DNA of 64,000 bases from Methylobacterium sp. J-026 (lineage in GTDB: Bacteria > Pseudomonadota > Alphaproteobacteria > Rhizobiales > Beijerinckiaceae). This document shows, one piece after another, positions 1 through 8,805 of the stretch. The notes under the pieces are model-generated. The model saw only the letters and a list, made by a program, of their open reading frames with translations. It did no database searches and was not told the origin of the DNA. Made by a program: the position numbers and the translations under genes. Numbering within the stretch: position 1 is the stretch's first letter; the number at the start of each line of letters is the position of its first letter. The stretch is taken from contig NZ_JAKSYC010000241.1 of NCBI RefSeq assembly GCF_022829585.1, forward strand, positions 1 through 64,000, in the 5' to 3' direction.

Positions 1-200
1 TCTGCCCTTTGCGGGGGAGGGTGGCCGCCGAAGGGGAGCGGGAGAGGGGAGCGACAGTGCAGGATAGGACTGTGCCCGTCATGCCGGTCGCGCCGTTTTC
101 GGAGCCTGAGTTCCCCTCTTGCGGGACTTCGTCCCGGCCCGACCCCTGCTGACGCAGAGGGCGCCCATTGGGCCGCCCTCGCCCGCCGGGGGGGCAGGGC
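1..200. repeat. Dispersed intergenic repeat, copy A (cut by window edge)
   Basis: This gene-free stretch is a GC-rich repeat that recurs at 39062-39252. Both copies share the blocks TTGCGGGGGAGGGTGGCC (or CTGCGGGAGAGGGTGGCCC), GGGAGAGGGGAGCGAC, GACCCCTGCTGACGCAGAGG and CATTGGGCC, in the same order. The element is partly self-complementary, as many Hyphomicrobiales intergenic repeats are. No credible gene is seen before the transporter start at 346. The left end of the repeat lies outside the window. Confidence 0.75.
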
Positions 201-345
201 TGCGCCTCCGGCCGGCCCCCTGGTCCGAACCTTGCTGTGGGCGCGGCGTGCGCGCCGTTTGCCGAGGCGCGGTGTCGGGTCTAAGCCTCAACCACCGCGC
301 ACGCGGGGCGGCTTGTGCTCAACTTCGACGGTCCTGGAGTTCCGA

Positions 346-1962
346 TTGTCCCGTTCAGCCCTGAAGACCCTCGTCCGCGGCGTGTCCGCGGCGGCGGTCG
401 CGACCCTCGCGCTCGCCGCGCTGCCCGCGCAGGCCGCCAACGTCTTCCGCTTCGCCTTCCAGGGTGATCTGAAATCCCTCGACCCGTACTCCCTCAAGGA
501 GAGCTTCACCGAGGGCATGCAGCAGGCGGCCTACGAGTCGCTCGTCACCCTCGACAAGAACCTGAAATTCGCCCCCGGACTCGCCGAATCCTGGGAGACG
601 CCCGAGCCGACCCGCTGGCGCTTCCACCTGCGCAAGGGTGTGAAATTCCACGACGGCTCGCCCTTCACCGCCGACGACGTGCTCTTTTCCGCCCAGCGGG
701 TCCGGGCCCCGGGCTCGAACTTCACCACCAACGTGCCGGCCGACGCCGAATTCGTGAAGGTCGACGACGCGACCGTCGACATGGTGCTGAAGAAGCCGAA
801 CCCGATCGCCATCGCCCAGTTCCCGACCTGGCTGATCATGTCGAAGGCGTGGTCGGAGAAGAACGGCGTCGTCCAGCCGACCCCGCCCAACGCCAGCAGC
901 CCGAGCTACGCCACCCTGCACGAGAACGGCACCGGCCCGTTCGTGGTCGCCGAGCACCAGCCCGGCGTGAAGACGGTGTTCAAGAAGTTTCCCGGCTACT
1001 GGGGCAAGGTCGAGTCGAACCTCGACGAGGCGGTGCTGACCACCATCGCCAACCCGGCGACCCGCGTCGCCGCGCTGCTCTCCGGCGAGGTCGACTGGAT
1101 CGATCCCGTGCCGCTGCAGGACCAGCAGCGGGTCAATGCCAGCGGCACCGCCATCGTGATGGCCGGCCCCGAGCTGCGCACGATCTTCCTCGGCATGGAT
1201 CAGGACCGGGACGAGCTGAAGGATTCCTCCGTCAAGGGCAAGAACCCGTTCAAGGACATCAAGGTGCGCGAGGCCTTCTACCTCGCCATCGACGAGGACA
1301 CGATCGCCAAGCGGGTGATGCGCGGGCAGGCGGTGCCCTCGGCCCTGATGATCGCCCCGAGCCTCTACGACCGCGGCGCCGAGTTCAAGCGTCCGGCCAC
1401 CGACCTCAAGAAGGCCAAGGATCTGATGGCCCAGGCGGGCTACCCGGACGGGTTCTCGCTCACCATGGATTGCCCCAACGACCGCTACGTCAACGACGAG
1501 GCGATCTGCCAGGCGGTGGTCTCGATGCTCGCCCGCATCAACGTCAAGGTGAACCTCAACGCCCAGCCGAAGGCCAAGTACTTCGCCAAGGTGCTGGCGC
1601 CGGCCTACGACACCTCGTTCTACCTGCTCGGCTGGACCCCGTCGTCGCTGGACAGCCACAACATCCTCTACGAGATCGTCGGCTGCCGGAAACCCGGCGA
1701 CAAGTCGGGCCGCGGCAGCTGGAACCTCGCGGGCTATTGCGATCCGAAGATCGACGCCATCGCCGACAAGGTCGAGGCCGAGACCGATAGACCTAAGCGC
1801 GACGCCCTGATCAAGGAGGGGTTCGACGTCCTGAACGCCGACTGGGGCTACATCCCGCTGCACCAGCAGGCCCTGGCCTGGGGCGTCTCCAAGAAGGTCC
1901 ACCTGACCCAGCGCGCCGACAACCTGCTCCTGCTCTACTGGGTCTCGAAGGATCCCCAGTAG
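346..1962 (+). CDS. ABC transporter periplasmic substrate-binding protein (peptide/nickel family)
   Basis: The product is a family 5 extracellular solute-binding protein of about 538 residues that captures oligopeptides or related solutes in the periplasm for the permeases encoded next. A TTG start at 346 is chosen because GGAG lies six bases upstream and a signal peptide follows at once (a basic SRSALKTLVRG segment, an Ala/Val/Leu-rich core, then ALPAQAA before the mature NVFRFAFQGD). The family features LKSLDPYSLKES, the LAESWE block and the FHDGSPFTADDV segment are readable. The frame is open further upstream to 232, but that part runs into the repeat and has no leader-like character. It is the first gene of a five-gene operon. 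The substrate cannot be told from sequence alone. Confidence 0.93.
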   Translation: MSRSALKTLVRGVSAAAVATLALAALPAQAANVFRFAFQGDLKSLDPYSLKESFTEGMQQAAYESLVTLDKNLKFAPGLAESWETPEPTRWRFHLRKGVKFHDGSPFTADDVLFSAQRVRAPGSNFTTNVPADAEFVKVDDATVDMVLKKPNPIAIAQFPTWLIMSKAWSEKNGVVQPTPPNASSPSYATLHENGTGPFVVAEHQPGVKTVFKKFPGYWGKVESNLDEAVLTTIANPATRVAALLSGEVDWIDPVPLQDQQRVNASGTAIVMAGPELRTIFLGMDQDRDELKDSSVKGKNPFKDIKVREAFYLAIDEDTIAKRVMRGQAVPSALMIAPSLYDRGAEFKRPATDLKKAKDLMAQAGYPDGFSLTMDCPNDRYVNDEAICQAVVSMLARINVKVNLNAQPKAKYFAKVLAPAYDTSFYLLGWTPSSLDSHNILYEIVGCRKPGDKSGRGSWNLAGYCDPKIDAIADKVEAETDRPKRDALIKEGFDVLNADWGYIPLHQQALAWGVSKKVHLTQRADNLLLLYWVSKDPQ

Positions 1963-1971
1963 GGGCCGGGC

Positions 1972-2952
1972 GTGCTCGCCTTCCTGCTGCGCCGGGTGAT
2001 CCAGGCGGCCGCCGTGCTGGCGGTCGTCGGGCTCATCGCCTTCGCGATGTTCCGGTTTGCGGGCGATCCCGTGAACCAGATCGTCGGGCCCGACACCACC
2101 GTGGCCGAGCGGGCCGAGATCCGGACGAGCCTCGGCCTCGACGATCCGGTGCTGGTCCAGTTCGCCCGCTACGCCGGCCGCGTGGCGCGGGGGCAGTTCG
2201 GCATCTCCTACCAGTTCCGGCAGCCGGTCTCGCAGCTGCTGGCCGAGCGGATGCCGGCGACCCTGGAACTCGCCTTCTGCGCCACGCTCTTCGCCCTGGT
2301 GGTCGGCGTGCTGATGGGCGTGTACTGCGCGCTCTACCGCGAATCCTGGCTCGCCGGGCTGTTCCAGGCGGTCTCGCTGATCGGGATCAGCCTGCCGACC
2401 TTTCTGATCGGCATCCTGCTGATCTACCTGTTCTCGGTGACGCTGGGCTGGCTGCCCTCCTACGGACGCGGCGACACGGTGCGGCTGGGCTGGTGGACCA
2501 CCGGCTTCCTCACGACCTCCGGGCTCAAGGCCCTGATCCTGCCCTCCGTGACGCTGGGCCTGTTCCAGATGACCCTGATCATGCGGCTGGTGCGCGCCGA
2601 GATGCTGGAGGTGCTGCGCACCGACTACATCCGCTTCGCCCGGGCCCGCGGCCTCTCCACCCGGGCCGTCAACCTGCGCCACGCCCTCAAGAACACCCTG
2701 GTGCCGGTGATCACCATCGCGGGTCTCCAGCTCGGCTCGGTCATCGCCTTCTCGATCATCACCGAGACGGTGTTCCAGTGGCCCGGCATGGGCCTGCTGT
2801 TCGTCCAGGCGGTGCAGAACGTCGATATCCCGATCATGTCCGCGTATCTGCTGCTGGTCGCGCTGATCTTCGTGACCATCAACCTCGTGGTCGACATCCT
2901 CTACACCGTGGTCGATCCGCGCCTGCGGCTCTCGTCCGCGCGCACCGCGTGA
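1972..2952 (+). CDS. ABC transporter permease, DppB/OppB type
   Basis: An inner-membrane permease of 326 residues in the binding-protein-dependent transport family. It starts with GTG nine bases after the binding-protein stop. An N-terminal membrane helix (LLRRVIQAAAVLAVVGLIAF) is followed by a periplasmic stretch and five further hydrophobic segments. The cytoplasmic EAA-type loop reads DYIRFARARGLSTRAVNLRH, which contacts the ATPases. The pattern matches DppB/OppB/NikB. Its partner permease starts seven bases downstream, so the genes are surely co-transcribed. Confidence 0.94.
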   Translation: MLAFLLRRVIQAAAVLAVVGLIAFAMFRFAGDPVNQIVGPDTTVAERAEIRTSLGLDDPVLVQFARYAGRVARGQFGISYQFRQPVSQLLAERMPATLELAFCATLFALVVGVLMGVYCALYRESWLAGLFQAVSLIGISLPTFLIGILLIYLFSVTLGWLPSYGRGDTVRLGWWTTGFLTTSGLKALILPSVTLGLFQMTLIMRLVRAEMLEVLRTDYIRFARARGLSTRAVNLRHALKNTLVPVITIAGLQLGSVIAFSIITETVFQWPGMGLLFVQAVQNVDIPIMSAYLLLVALIFVTINLVVDILYTVVDPRLRLSSARTA

Positions 2953-2959
2953 GGGCGGC

Positions 2960-3931
2960 ATGAGCGGATACGACCTCGACGCGGGCGATGCCCCGCCGGT
3001 CCCGCTGCCGGAGGCGGCGCCCTCGCGCATCGCGCGCTGGCGCGACTCCGACCTGCTGGCGAGCTTTCTGGGCTCGAAGACCGCCGTCGCGGCGCTGATC
3101 GCCACGGTGCTGATGGTCGGCCTCGCCTTCGCGGCGCCGCTGGTCTCGCCGCAGAACCCCTACGACCCCGCCCAGCTCGACCTGATCAACTCCAACCTGC
3201 CGCCGATCTGGCAGGCGGACGGCCAGGCGCCCTACTATCTCGGCACCGACGACCAGGGCCGGGACGTGCTCTCGGCGGTGCTGTACGGCCTGCGCCTGTC
3301 GCTGATCGTCGGCGTGCTCGGGGTGGTGACCTCCGGCATCCTCGGCATCGCCCTGGGATTGGTTGCCGGCTACGCGGGCGGAGCCGTCGACACCCTGATC
3401 ATGCGGGTCGCCGACGTGCAGCTCACCTTCCCGGCGATCCTGATCGCCCTGGTGGTGGACGGCGTCGCCAAGGCGAGTTTCGGCAGCGCGCTCGATGTCG
3501 GGCCGCTGATCGGGCTGATCGTGGTCTCGATCGGCCTGTCGTTCTGGGTGCAGTACGCCCGGACGGTCCGCTCCTCCGTGATGGTCGAGAAGGGCAAGGA
3601 CTACGTCCAGGCGGCGCGGCTGATCGGCCTGTCGTCGCCGGTGATCCTGGTCCGCCACGTGCTGCCGAACGTCACCGGCCCGGTCTTCGTGATCGCCACG
3701 ATCAACCTCGCGCTCGCCATCATCACCGAGGCGACCCTGTCGTTCCTCGGCACCGGCCTCCCCGAGACCATGCCGTCGCTCGGCACCCTGATCCGCACCG
3801 GCAACCGGTTCCTGTTCTCCGGGGAGTGGTGGATCGTGGCCTTCCCGGGGGTGGCGCTGGCCGGGCTGGTCATCGCCATCAACCTGCTGGGGGATTGGCT
3901 GCGCGACGCGCTCAATCCGAAGCTGCAGTGA
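2960..3931 (+). CDS. ABC transporter permease, DppC/OppC type
   Basis: The second membrane subunit, 323 residues. The N-terminal OppC-type segment ends with a helix near residues 45-65, followed by the periplasmic block PYYLGTDDQGRDVLS, which is typical of DppC/OppC. The core has five to six helices, and the EAA loop reads KDYVQAARLIGLSSPVILVRH. It pairs with the DppB-like permease encoded just upstream. The gap to the next gene (about 200 bp) holds a palindromic repeat, the only large spacing in the operon. Confidence 0.94.
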   Translation: MSGYDLDAGDAPPVPLPEAAPSRIARWRDSDLLASFLGSKTAVAALIATVLMVGLAFAAPLVSPQNPYDPAQLDLINSNLPPIWQADGQAPYYLGTDDQGRDVLSAVLYGLRLSLIVGVLGVVTSGILGIALGLVAGYAGGAVDTLIMRVADVQLTFPAILIALVVDGVAKASFGSALDVGPLIGLIVVSIGLSFWVQYARTVRSSVMVEKGKDYVQAARLIGLSSPVILVRHVLPNVTGPVFVIATINLALAIITEATLSFLGTGLPETMPSLGTLIRTGNRFLFSGEWWIVAFPGVALAGLVIAINLLGDWLRDALNPKLQ

Positions 3932-3962
3932 TGGTGTTGAACCACGGCGTTTCCCGAGCTCA

Positions 3963-4098
3963 TCCCACCCTCCACCTCATCCTGAGGCGCCGCAGCGGAG
4001 CGGAGGCCTCGAAGGAGCCCTCCAGGGATCGCGCGCCGTCTGGAGGCCTCCTTCGAGGCTCGCTGCGCTCGCACCTCAGGATGAGGGTGCGGGTGGGA
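3963..4098. repeat. Long palindromic intergenic repeat inside the transporter operon
   Basis: An imperfect palindrome of about 136 bp fills the gap between the second permease and the first ATPase gene. The outer arms read TCCCACCC and GGGTGGGA. The inner arms share CCTCATCCTGAGG and CCTCGAAGGAG with their complements. The RNA would form a long hairpin within the operon transcript, which could stabilise or attenuate the upstream message. The element resembles palindromic repeats common in Methylobacterium and Bradyrhizobium, by recollection only. Confidence 0.8.
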
Positions 4099-4127
4099 GT
4101 AAGCTCGGCTGCCGGACCCGCCGCCTC

Positions 4128-5219
4128 ATGACCGAAACAATCCTCTCCGTGCGCGACCTTTCGGTCACGTTCGACACCCGCCGCGGGCCGCTCACCGCCA
4201 TCGACCGGGTGTCCTTCGACATCCACCGCGGCGAGATCCTGGGCGTCGTCGGCGAGTCCGGGGCCGGCAAGTCGGTGACCGGCTCGGCGGTGATCGGGCT
4301 GATCGACCGGCCCGGCCGGATCGCCGGCGGCGAGATCCTCTTGCGCGGCGAGCGCATCGACACCCTCTCCCCCGAGGCGATGCGGCGGGTGCGGGGCCGC
4401 CGGATCGGCATGATCTTCCAGGACCCGCTGACCTCCCTGGACCCGCTGTTCCGGGTCGGCGACCAGATCGTCGAGACTCTCCGCACCCACACGGACCTGT
4501 CGGGCCGGGCCGCCCGAACCCGCGCCATCGACCTGCTCGCCGAGGTCGGCATCCCGGCCCCCGAGCGGCGGATCGACGGCTATCCGCACGAATTCTCGGG
4601 CGGCATGCGCCAGCGGGTGGTGATCGCCCTCGCGCTCGCCGCCGAGCCGGAGCTGATCATCGCCGACGAGCCGACCACGGCGCTGGACGTCTCGGTCCAG
4701 GCTCAGATCATCACGCTGCTGAAGCGCCTGTGCCGGGAGCACGGCACCGCGGTGATGCTGGTGACCCACGACATGGGGGTGATCGCCGAGGCCGCCGACC
4801 GGGTCGCGGTGATGTATGCCGGACGGGTCGCCGAGATCGGCCCGGTCGCCGCCGTGATCGCCAAGCCGCACCACCCCTACGCGGTCGGCCTGATGGGCGC
4901 GATCCCGACCTTGTCGCAGGAGGCCGACCGGCTGAGCCAGATCCCCGGTTCGATGCCGCGGCTGACCGCGATCCCGAAGGGCTGCGCCTTCAACCCGCGT
5001 TGCCCGAAGGTGTTTGCGCGATGCCGCGTCGAGCGGCCGGAGCCGCAGGCCGTGGAGGCGAGCCGGGTGGCCTGTCACCTGTACGATGCGGCCGCCGCTC
5101 TCCCCTTCCCCCTGCGGGGAGGAGCCAAGGGTGGTGCAGACGGCACCATCACGCCCGATCCTGCACCACCCCCACCCTCGATCCCTCCCCGCAAGGGGGA
5201 GGGAAGGATCGCACGATGA
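4128..5219 (+). CDS. ABC transporter ATP-binding protein, DppD/OppD type
   Basis: The first of two ATPases that drive the importer, 363 residues. Walker A is GESGAGKS at residues 42-49, the signature is FSGGMRQR, Walker B is LIIADEP, and the switch His lies in VTHDMG. The C-terminal oligopeptide/dipeptide motif [15 protein letters not shown], typical of DppD/OppD and linked in some members to an Fe-S cluster, is present. From about residue 323 the protein departs from the family: the last 40 residues are encoded by a palindromic repeat (5093-5212). The stop overlaps the next start as ATGA. Confidence 0.94.
   Translation: MTETILSVRDLSVTFDTRRGPLTAIDRVSFDIHRGEILGVVGESGAGKSVTGSAVIGLIDRPGRIAGGEILLRGERIDTLSPEAMRRVRGRRIGMIFQDPLTSLDPLFRVGDQIVETLRTHTDLSGRAARTRAIDLLAEVGIPAPERRIDGYPHEFSGGMRQRVVIALALAAEPELIIADEPTTALDVSVQAQIITLLKRLCREHGTAVMLVTHDMGVIAEAADRVAVMYAGRVAEIGPVAAVIAKPHHPYAVGLMGAIPTLSQEADRLSQIPGSMPRLTAIPKGCAFNPRCPKVFARCRVERPEPQAVEASRVACHLYDAAAALPFPLRGGAKGGADGTITPDPAPPPPSIPPRKGEGRIAR
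5093..5212. repeat. Palindromic repeat embedded in the 3' end of the ATPase gene
   Basis: The arms pair CCCCCTGCGGGGAGGAG and GGTGGTGCAG with CTGCACCACC and CTCCCCGCAAGGGGGAGG. The element is of the intergenic repeat type, but here it is translated in frame as the ATPase C-terminal tail (Pro/Gly/Arg-rich, ending KGEGRIAR). Its right edge carries the GGGAGGGAAGGA stretch that probably serves as the ribosome-binding site for the next gene at 5216. Confidence 0.8.
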
Positions 5220-6196
5220 CGGCCTATGTCGAGGTCACCGACCTGCGCCGCCGGTTCGACGTGTCGAAGCCCTGGCTCAACCGGGTGCTGGAGCGCGAGC
5301 CCCGGAAATTTCTCACGGCTGTCGATCAGGTCGGCTTCGCGATCGAGAAAGGCGAGACCTTCGCGATCGTCGGCGAATCCGGCTCCGGCAAGTCGACGGT
5401 GGCCCGGATGGTGGTCGGCCTGCTGCCGCCCTCGGCCGGCGAGGTCCGCATCACCGGCATCTCGATGACCGATCCCCGGGAGGCGGCGGCCCGGCGGCGC
5501 CTGCGGTCGCGCATCCAGATGATCTTCCAGGATCCCTACGCCTCGATGAACCCGCGCTGGCGCGTGGGCAAGATCATCGCGGAGCCGATCCGGGCGTTCA
5601 ACCTGATCCAGGGGGAGGGGGCGATCCGCGCCCGGGTCGGCGAGCTGCTCGGCCTCGTCGGCCTCCACCCGGACGATTCCAAAAAATACCCGCACGAATT
5701 CTCCGGCGGCCAGCGGCAGCGGGTCGCCATCGCCCGGGCGCTGGCCAGCCAGGCCGAGTTCCTGGTGGGCGACGAGCCGACCTCGGCGCTCGACGTCTCG
5801 GTGCAGGCGCAGATCCTCAACCTGATGCGCGATCTGCAGGACCGGCTCGGGCTGACCTACCTGTTCATCTCCCACAACCTCGCCGTGGTTCGCCACATGG
5901 CGACCCGGGTGGGGGTGATGTATCTCGGCCGCCTCGTCGAGGTTGCGGCCGCCCGCGACCTGTTCGCGGCGCCCCGCCACCCCTACACGCGGATGCTCCT
6001 CGACGCGGTGCCCGACCTCGCCCATGTCGGCCGGGCCCGGGTGCCGGTCTCCGGCGAGATCCCGAACCCGATCGACCCGCCCCCCGGCTGCACCTTCAAC
6101 CCGCGCTGCCCGCTGGCGAACGACCGCTGCCGCACCGAGGTGCCGGCGCTCCGCGACGGCGTCGCCTGCCACGCCGTGCAGGAGGGGCGGGCCTAG
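5216..6196 (+). CDS. ABC transporter ATP-binding protein, DppF/OppF type
   Basis: The second ATPase, 326 residues, starting at an ATG that overlaps the previous stop (ATGA). An open frame extends to 4730, but the upstream part is only the shadow of the preceding gene. Walker A is GESGSGKST at residues 53-61, the Q-loop region is MIFQDPYASMNPRW (an OppF hallmark), the signature is FSGGQRQR, Walker B is FLVGDEP, and the C-terminal block is PPGCTFNPRCPLANDRC. It should form a heterodimer with the DppD-like ATPase. It is the last gene of the operon, and a hairpin follows. Confidence 0.95.
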   Translation: MTAYVEVTDLRRRFDVSKPWLNRVLEREPRKFLTAVDQVGFAIEKGETFAIVGESGSGKSTVARMVVGLLPPSAGEVRITGISMTDPREAAARRRLRSRIQMIFQDPYASMNPRWRVGKIIAEPIRAFNLIQGEGAIRARVGELLGLVGLHPDDSKKYPHEFSGGQRQRVAIARALASQAEFLVGDEPTSALDVSVQAQILNLMRDLQDRLGLTYLFISHNLAVVRHMATRVGVMYLGRLVEVAAARDLFAAPRHPYTRMLLDAVPDLAHVGRARVPVSGEIPNPIDPPPGCTFNPRCPLANDRCRTEVPALRDGVACHAVQEGRA

Positions 6197-6209
6197 AGCC
6201 TCGTCCCGA

Positions 6210-6246
6210 AGCGAACCCCCGCCTCCGGATGGGGGGCGGGTTCGCT
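6210..6246. terminator. Hairpin after the transporter operon
   Basis: AGCGAACCC and GGGTTCGCT form a 9-bp stem around a G/C-rich centre, 14 bases after the last transporter stop. There is no T-run, so this is a candidate terminator or 3' stabiliser rather than a canonical intrinsic terminator. Confidence 0.5.
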
Positions 6247-6362
6247 CCGCCCTGGCGTGCGGTAAACCCGGTCGCGACGGTCACGTCCGGCCGGACAGGA
6301 ATGCTGTTTCTGAAACCTTGCGCGGTTGCGCGGTACAGAAATCAGGTTCATACGCTGATGTG

Positions 6363-7331
6363 ATGCATAATATCTTCACCACGGATCAAGTACAAGAGGG
6401 GGACCGATTCAGACACTGGCGGAATGTCAGTGAAGAGCGTCTGGTTCCGATGGATCAGGTCTACATCGGAGACGGACCGTTCCATGCCAGAGTCGACGCC
6501 GCAACGATCGGAAACTTGGAGTTCACCAAATTCTCGATAAGAAACCTGAGATCGAATTCGACGCCGCGTTCGTTTCGACACGAAAACAGTAAAACGGACG
6601 TGCTTTTCGTCAGCTTGGTGCTCTCAGGGTCGGTATCGGCGGATCAAAATGATCACGTCAGCACGGAAAATGCTGGCGACTTTAGTATACGAGACCACAG
6701 CATGCCCTGGACGATCGAGCACGCTGGATACAGCGAGATGCTGGCGATCCAGATCCCGCGGGATCGGCTGGAGGGCATGCTGGGGACATCCCGCCGCTTC
6801 ACCGGACTGACCGTGGACGGCACCCTGCCGACCGCGACCCTGACCCGGTCGTTCCTGTGCAACCTCGCGCGCGTGGGCGAGGACCTGGCGCCCCACGCGG
6901 CCGAGCGGATGGTCTCGGTGGGCATCGATCTCATCATCGCCTGCTTGGCCGGGCGCATGGCGAAGGAGCCGCCCAAGGCCCTGCACGGGACGCTGACCGT
7001 GCAGCGCGCCAAAGCCTACGTGGCGGCGAACCTCGGCGACCCCAACCTCGATCCGTCGCAGGTCGCCGCCGCCATGGGGGTCTCGCTGCGCCACCTGCAG
7101 GCGCTGTTTCGCGCGGACGGGCGCAACATCGCCGGCTGGATCTGGCAACGGCGGCTCGAAATGGCCGCGCAGCGCCTGTCCGATCCCGCCTGCCTCAACG
7201 TTCAGGTCGGCGAAGTCGCCTATCGTTGCGGTTTCGCCGACCAGGCTCACTTCTCCCGCCGCTTCCGGGACCGCTACGGCGTATGTCCGCGCGAATACCG
7301 CCACGCGGCGCTGTCTCAGGCCGCGCCCTGA
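6363..7331 (+). CDS. AraC/XylS-family transcriptional regulator
   Basis: A 322-residue regulator. The N-terminal part (about residues 1-200) resembles the AraC-binding-like/cupin domain seen in AraC relatives (segments GDRFRHWRNV, FSIRDHSMPWTIEH, MLAIQIPRDRL). The C-terminal third carries the double helix-turn-helix: VAAAMGVSLRHLQALFR and VAYRCGFADQAHFSRRFRDRYGVCPREYR. The ATG at 6363 is the first credible start, since upstream sequence in this frame is the shadow of the ATPase. The first half of the gene is markedly richer in A/T than its neighbours, which suggests transfer from elsewhere. It may control the operon upstream or an unlinked target; no operator was identified. Confidence 0.9.
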   Translation: MHNIFTTDQVQEGDRFRHWRNVSEERLVPMDQVYIGDGPFHARVDAATIGNLEFTKFSIRNLRSNSTPRSFRHENSKTDVLFVSLVLSGSVSADQNDHVSTENAGDFSIRDHSMPWTIEHAGYSEMLAIQIPRDRLEGMLGTSRRFTGLTVDGTLPTATLTRSFLCNLARVGEDLAPHAAERMVSVGIDLIIACLAGRMAKEPPKALHGTLTVQRAKAYVAANLGDPNLDPSQVAAAMGVSLRHLQALFRADGRNIAGWIWQRRLEMAAQRLSDPACLNVQVGEVAYRCGFADQAHFSRRFRDRYGVCPREYRHAALSQAAP

Positions 7332-8083
7332 CGCGGGAGGCCAGCCCCGGAACGTCGCCGCTTGGCCGGATCGCCGCGTCGATTGCGGGTGCCGCCGCTG
7401 AACCCATCCCGGGGCGACGGCGCGGAAGTCCGGCCCGCGCGACGGATCCGTCATGGCGTACCGGATCCCGATGGGGTGCGCCTGACTCCTTCGGTTCGGA
7501 TCCGGACGGTCGGGCCGGTCCGCCGCGGCGATTCGGGACAAACGGGCCCGAGCGAATACCCCGAGCCGAGATATGATTTCGTCGCTTAATATTGATCTAC
7601 ACAAATCAAATTTCGATGACCGTTCTTACTACGGCTCGTAAAGTCGATATTCCGGTCGATCTTCTACGAACACAGATTATAGCGCGTATTGATTGAAAGA
7701 CTTGACGGGCTTGCGCGGATCACGCTATGGCCAGTCTAATATCTCTCCTGTGCGAGATGTGGCGCAGAGGATCTGGAGGCACGATCCGTGATCCTGAAAA
7801 AGATCACGCCGGGGTCGGGTTCGATCTTTGCCGAGCGCAATCTTGATGCCTCTTCCACATGGACTTGAGCGGGTCCGGATGGACCGGGTGCCGGCGACGG
7901 GGATGCACGTTATCGGCGTCGTGAATTCCGGGCTACGATCAGGGGACGGGGTTCGCGAGTCGCGGCTTCGGGGTCTCGGCTCCGGAACCGGAGCGCGTCC
8001 GCTTCTCCCCGTCGGGCAGGGACGGCGGTTTCTCGGTCCCGCGATCGGCGCGGCGGCCGGACCCAGAGCGACAGGTAGGGTGC
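7332..8083. other. Intergenic region of about 750 bp, AT-rich centre
   Basis: No open frame here has a ribosome-binding site, codon character and family features together. From about 7570 to 7720 the sequence is strongly A/T-rich for this genome (for example TTAATATTGATCTACACAAA). A weak promoter-like pair, TTGACG at 7702 and GCTATG at 7724, faces right. The A/T-rich block continues the unusual composition seen in the 5' half of the AraC-type gene. Confidence 0.5.
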
Positions 8084-8788
8084 ATGGATCCTGAAGGATC
8101 CGGGACTGGGCCGGGGGCCTCGCCCCGACGGGCCGACCGGCCATTGCGGATCCTCGCCGTCGCCGTCCAGAAGGGCGGCACCGGCAAGACCACGCTGGCC
8201 GCATCCCTGGCCGTCGCCGCCGCGGAGGCCGGCGAACGCGTGACCGCACTCGACCTCGACCCGCAGAATTCGCTGGCGGGTTGGGGCACCCTTCGGACGA
8301 ACGGCTCCGTCGCGGTCGACCGGGTCCAGCCCTGGGAGATCGGGCAGCTCACGGCGATTCTGGACCTGCTCGCCGCGCAGGGCACCACGCTCGCCGTCCT
8401 CGACACCGCCGGCAGCGCGACCGGGCTCGCCCCGGCCCTGAAGACCGCCGATTTCGTGCTGTTGCCGGTGCGGCCCTCCCGGCTCGACATCGTGGCGGCC
8501 CGCCCGACGCTCAAGGCCCTGGTCGGCGTCGGATTGCGCGGCCGGCTGGCCCTGGTGCTGAACCAGTGCCCGCCGCCACCCTCGCCACGCACCACCACCT
8601 ATGCCGACCAGTTGCGCGCGCTGGGGGTGCTGGCCGAGCCCGGTATCATCCACCGGGTCGACCATCAGGACGCCCTGGCCACGGGGCTGGGCGTGACGGA
8701 ATACGCCCCCGGTGGCCCGGCCGCGGAGGAGATCCGCGCCCTCTGGGGCTGGATCGACGTGAAGATGCGGGCGACGGCCGCGCGCTGA
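8084..8788 (+). CDS. ParA/MinD-like ATPase, orphan
   Basis: A 234-residue P-loop ATPase of the ParA/SIMIBI class. The deviant Walker A reads QKGGTGKTT at residues 29-37 with the signature Lys near its start. Walker A' follows as TALDLDPQNSLAGWG, and Walker B lies in LAVLDTAGSA. There is no partner parB gene or centromere-like repeat beside it, so a role in chromosome segregation is not supported; such orphan ATPases often position plasmids, chemoreceptors or other cargo. The start at 8084 is the first ATG in frame before the conserved core. Confidence 0.88.
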   Translation: MDPEGSGTGPGASPRRADRPLRILAVAVQKGGTGKTTLAASLAVAAAEAGERVTALDLDPQNSLAGWGTLRTNGSVAVDRVQPWEIGQLTAILDLLAAQGTTLAVLDTAGSATGLAPALKTADFVLLPVRPSRLDIVAARPTLKALVGVGLRGRLALVLNQCPPPPSPRTTTYADQLRALGVLAEPGIIHRVDHQDALATGLGVTEYAPGGPAAEEIRALWGWIDVKMRATAAR

Positions 8789-8805
8789 TCCCAGCGCTGG
8801 TGATC

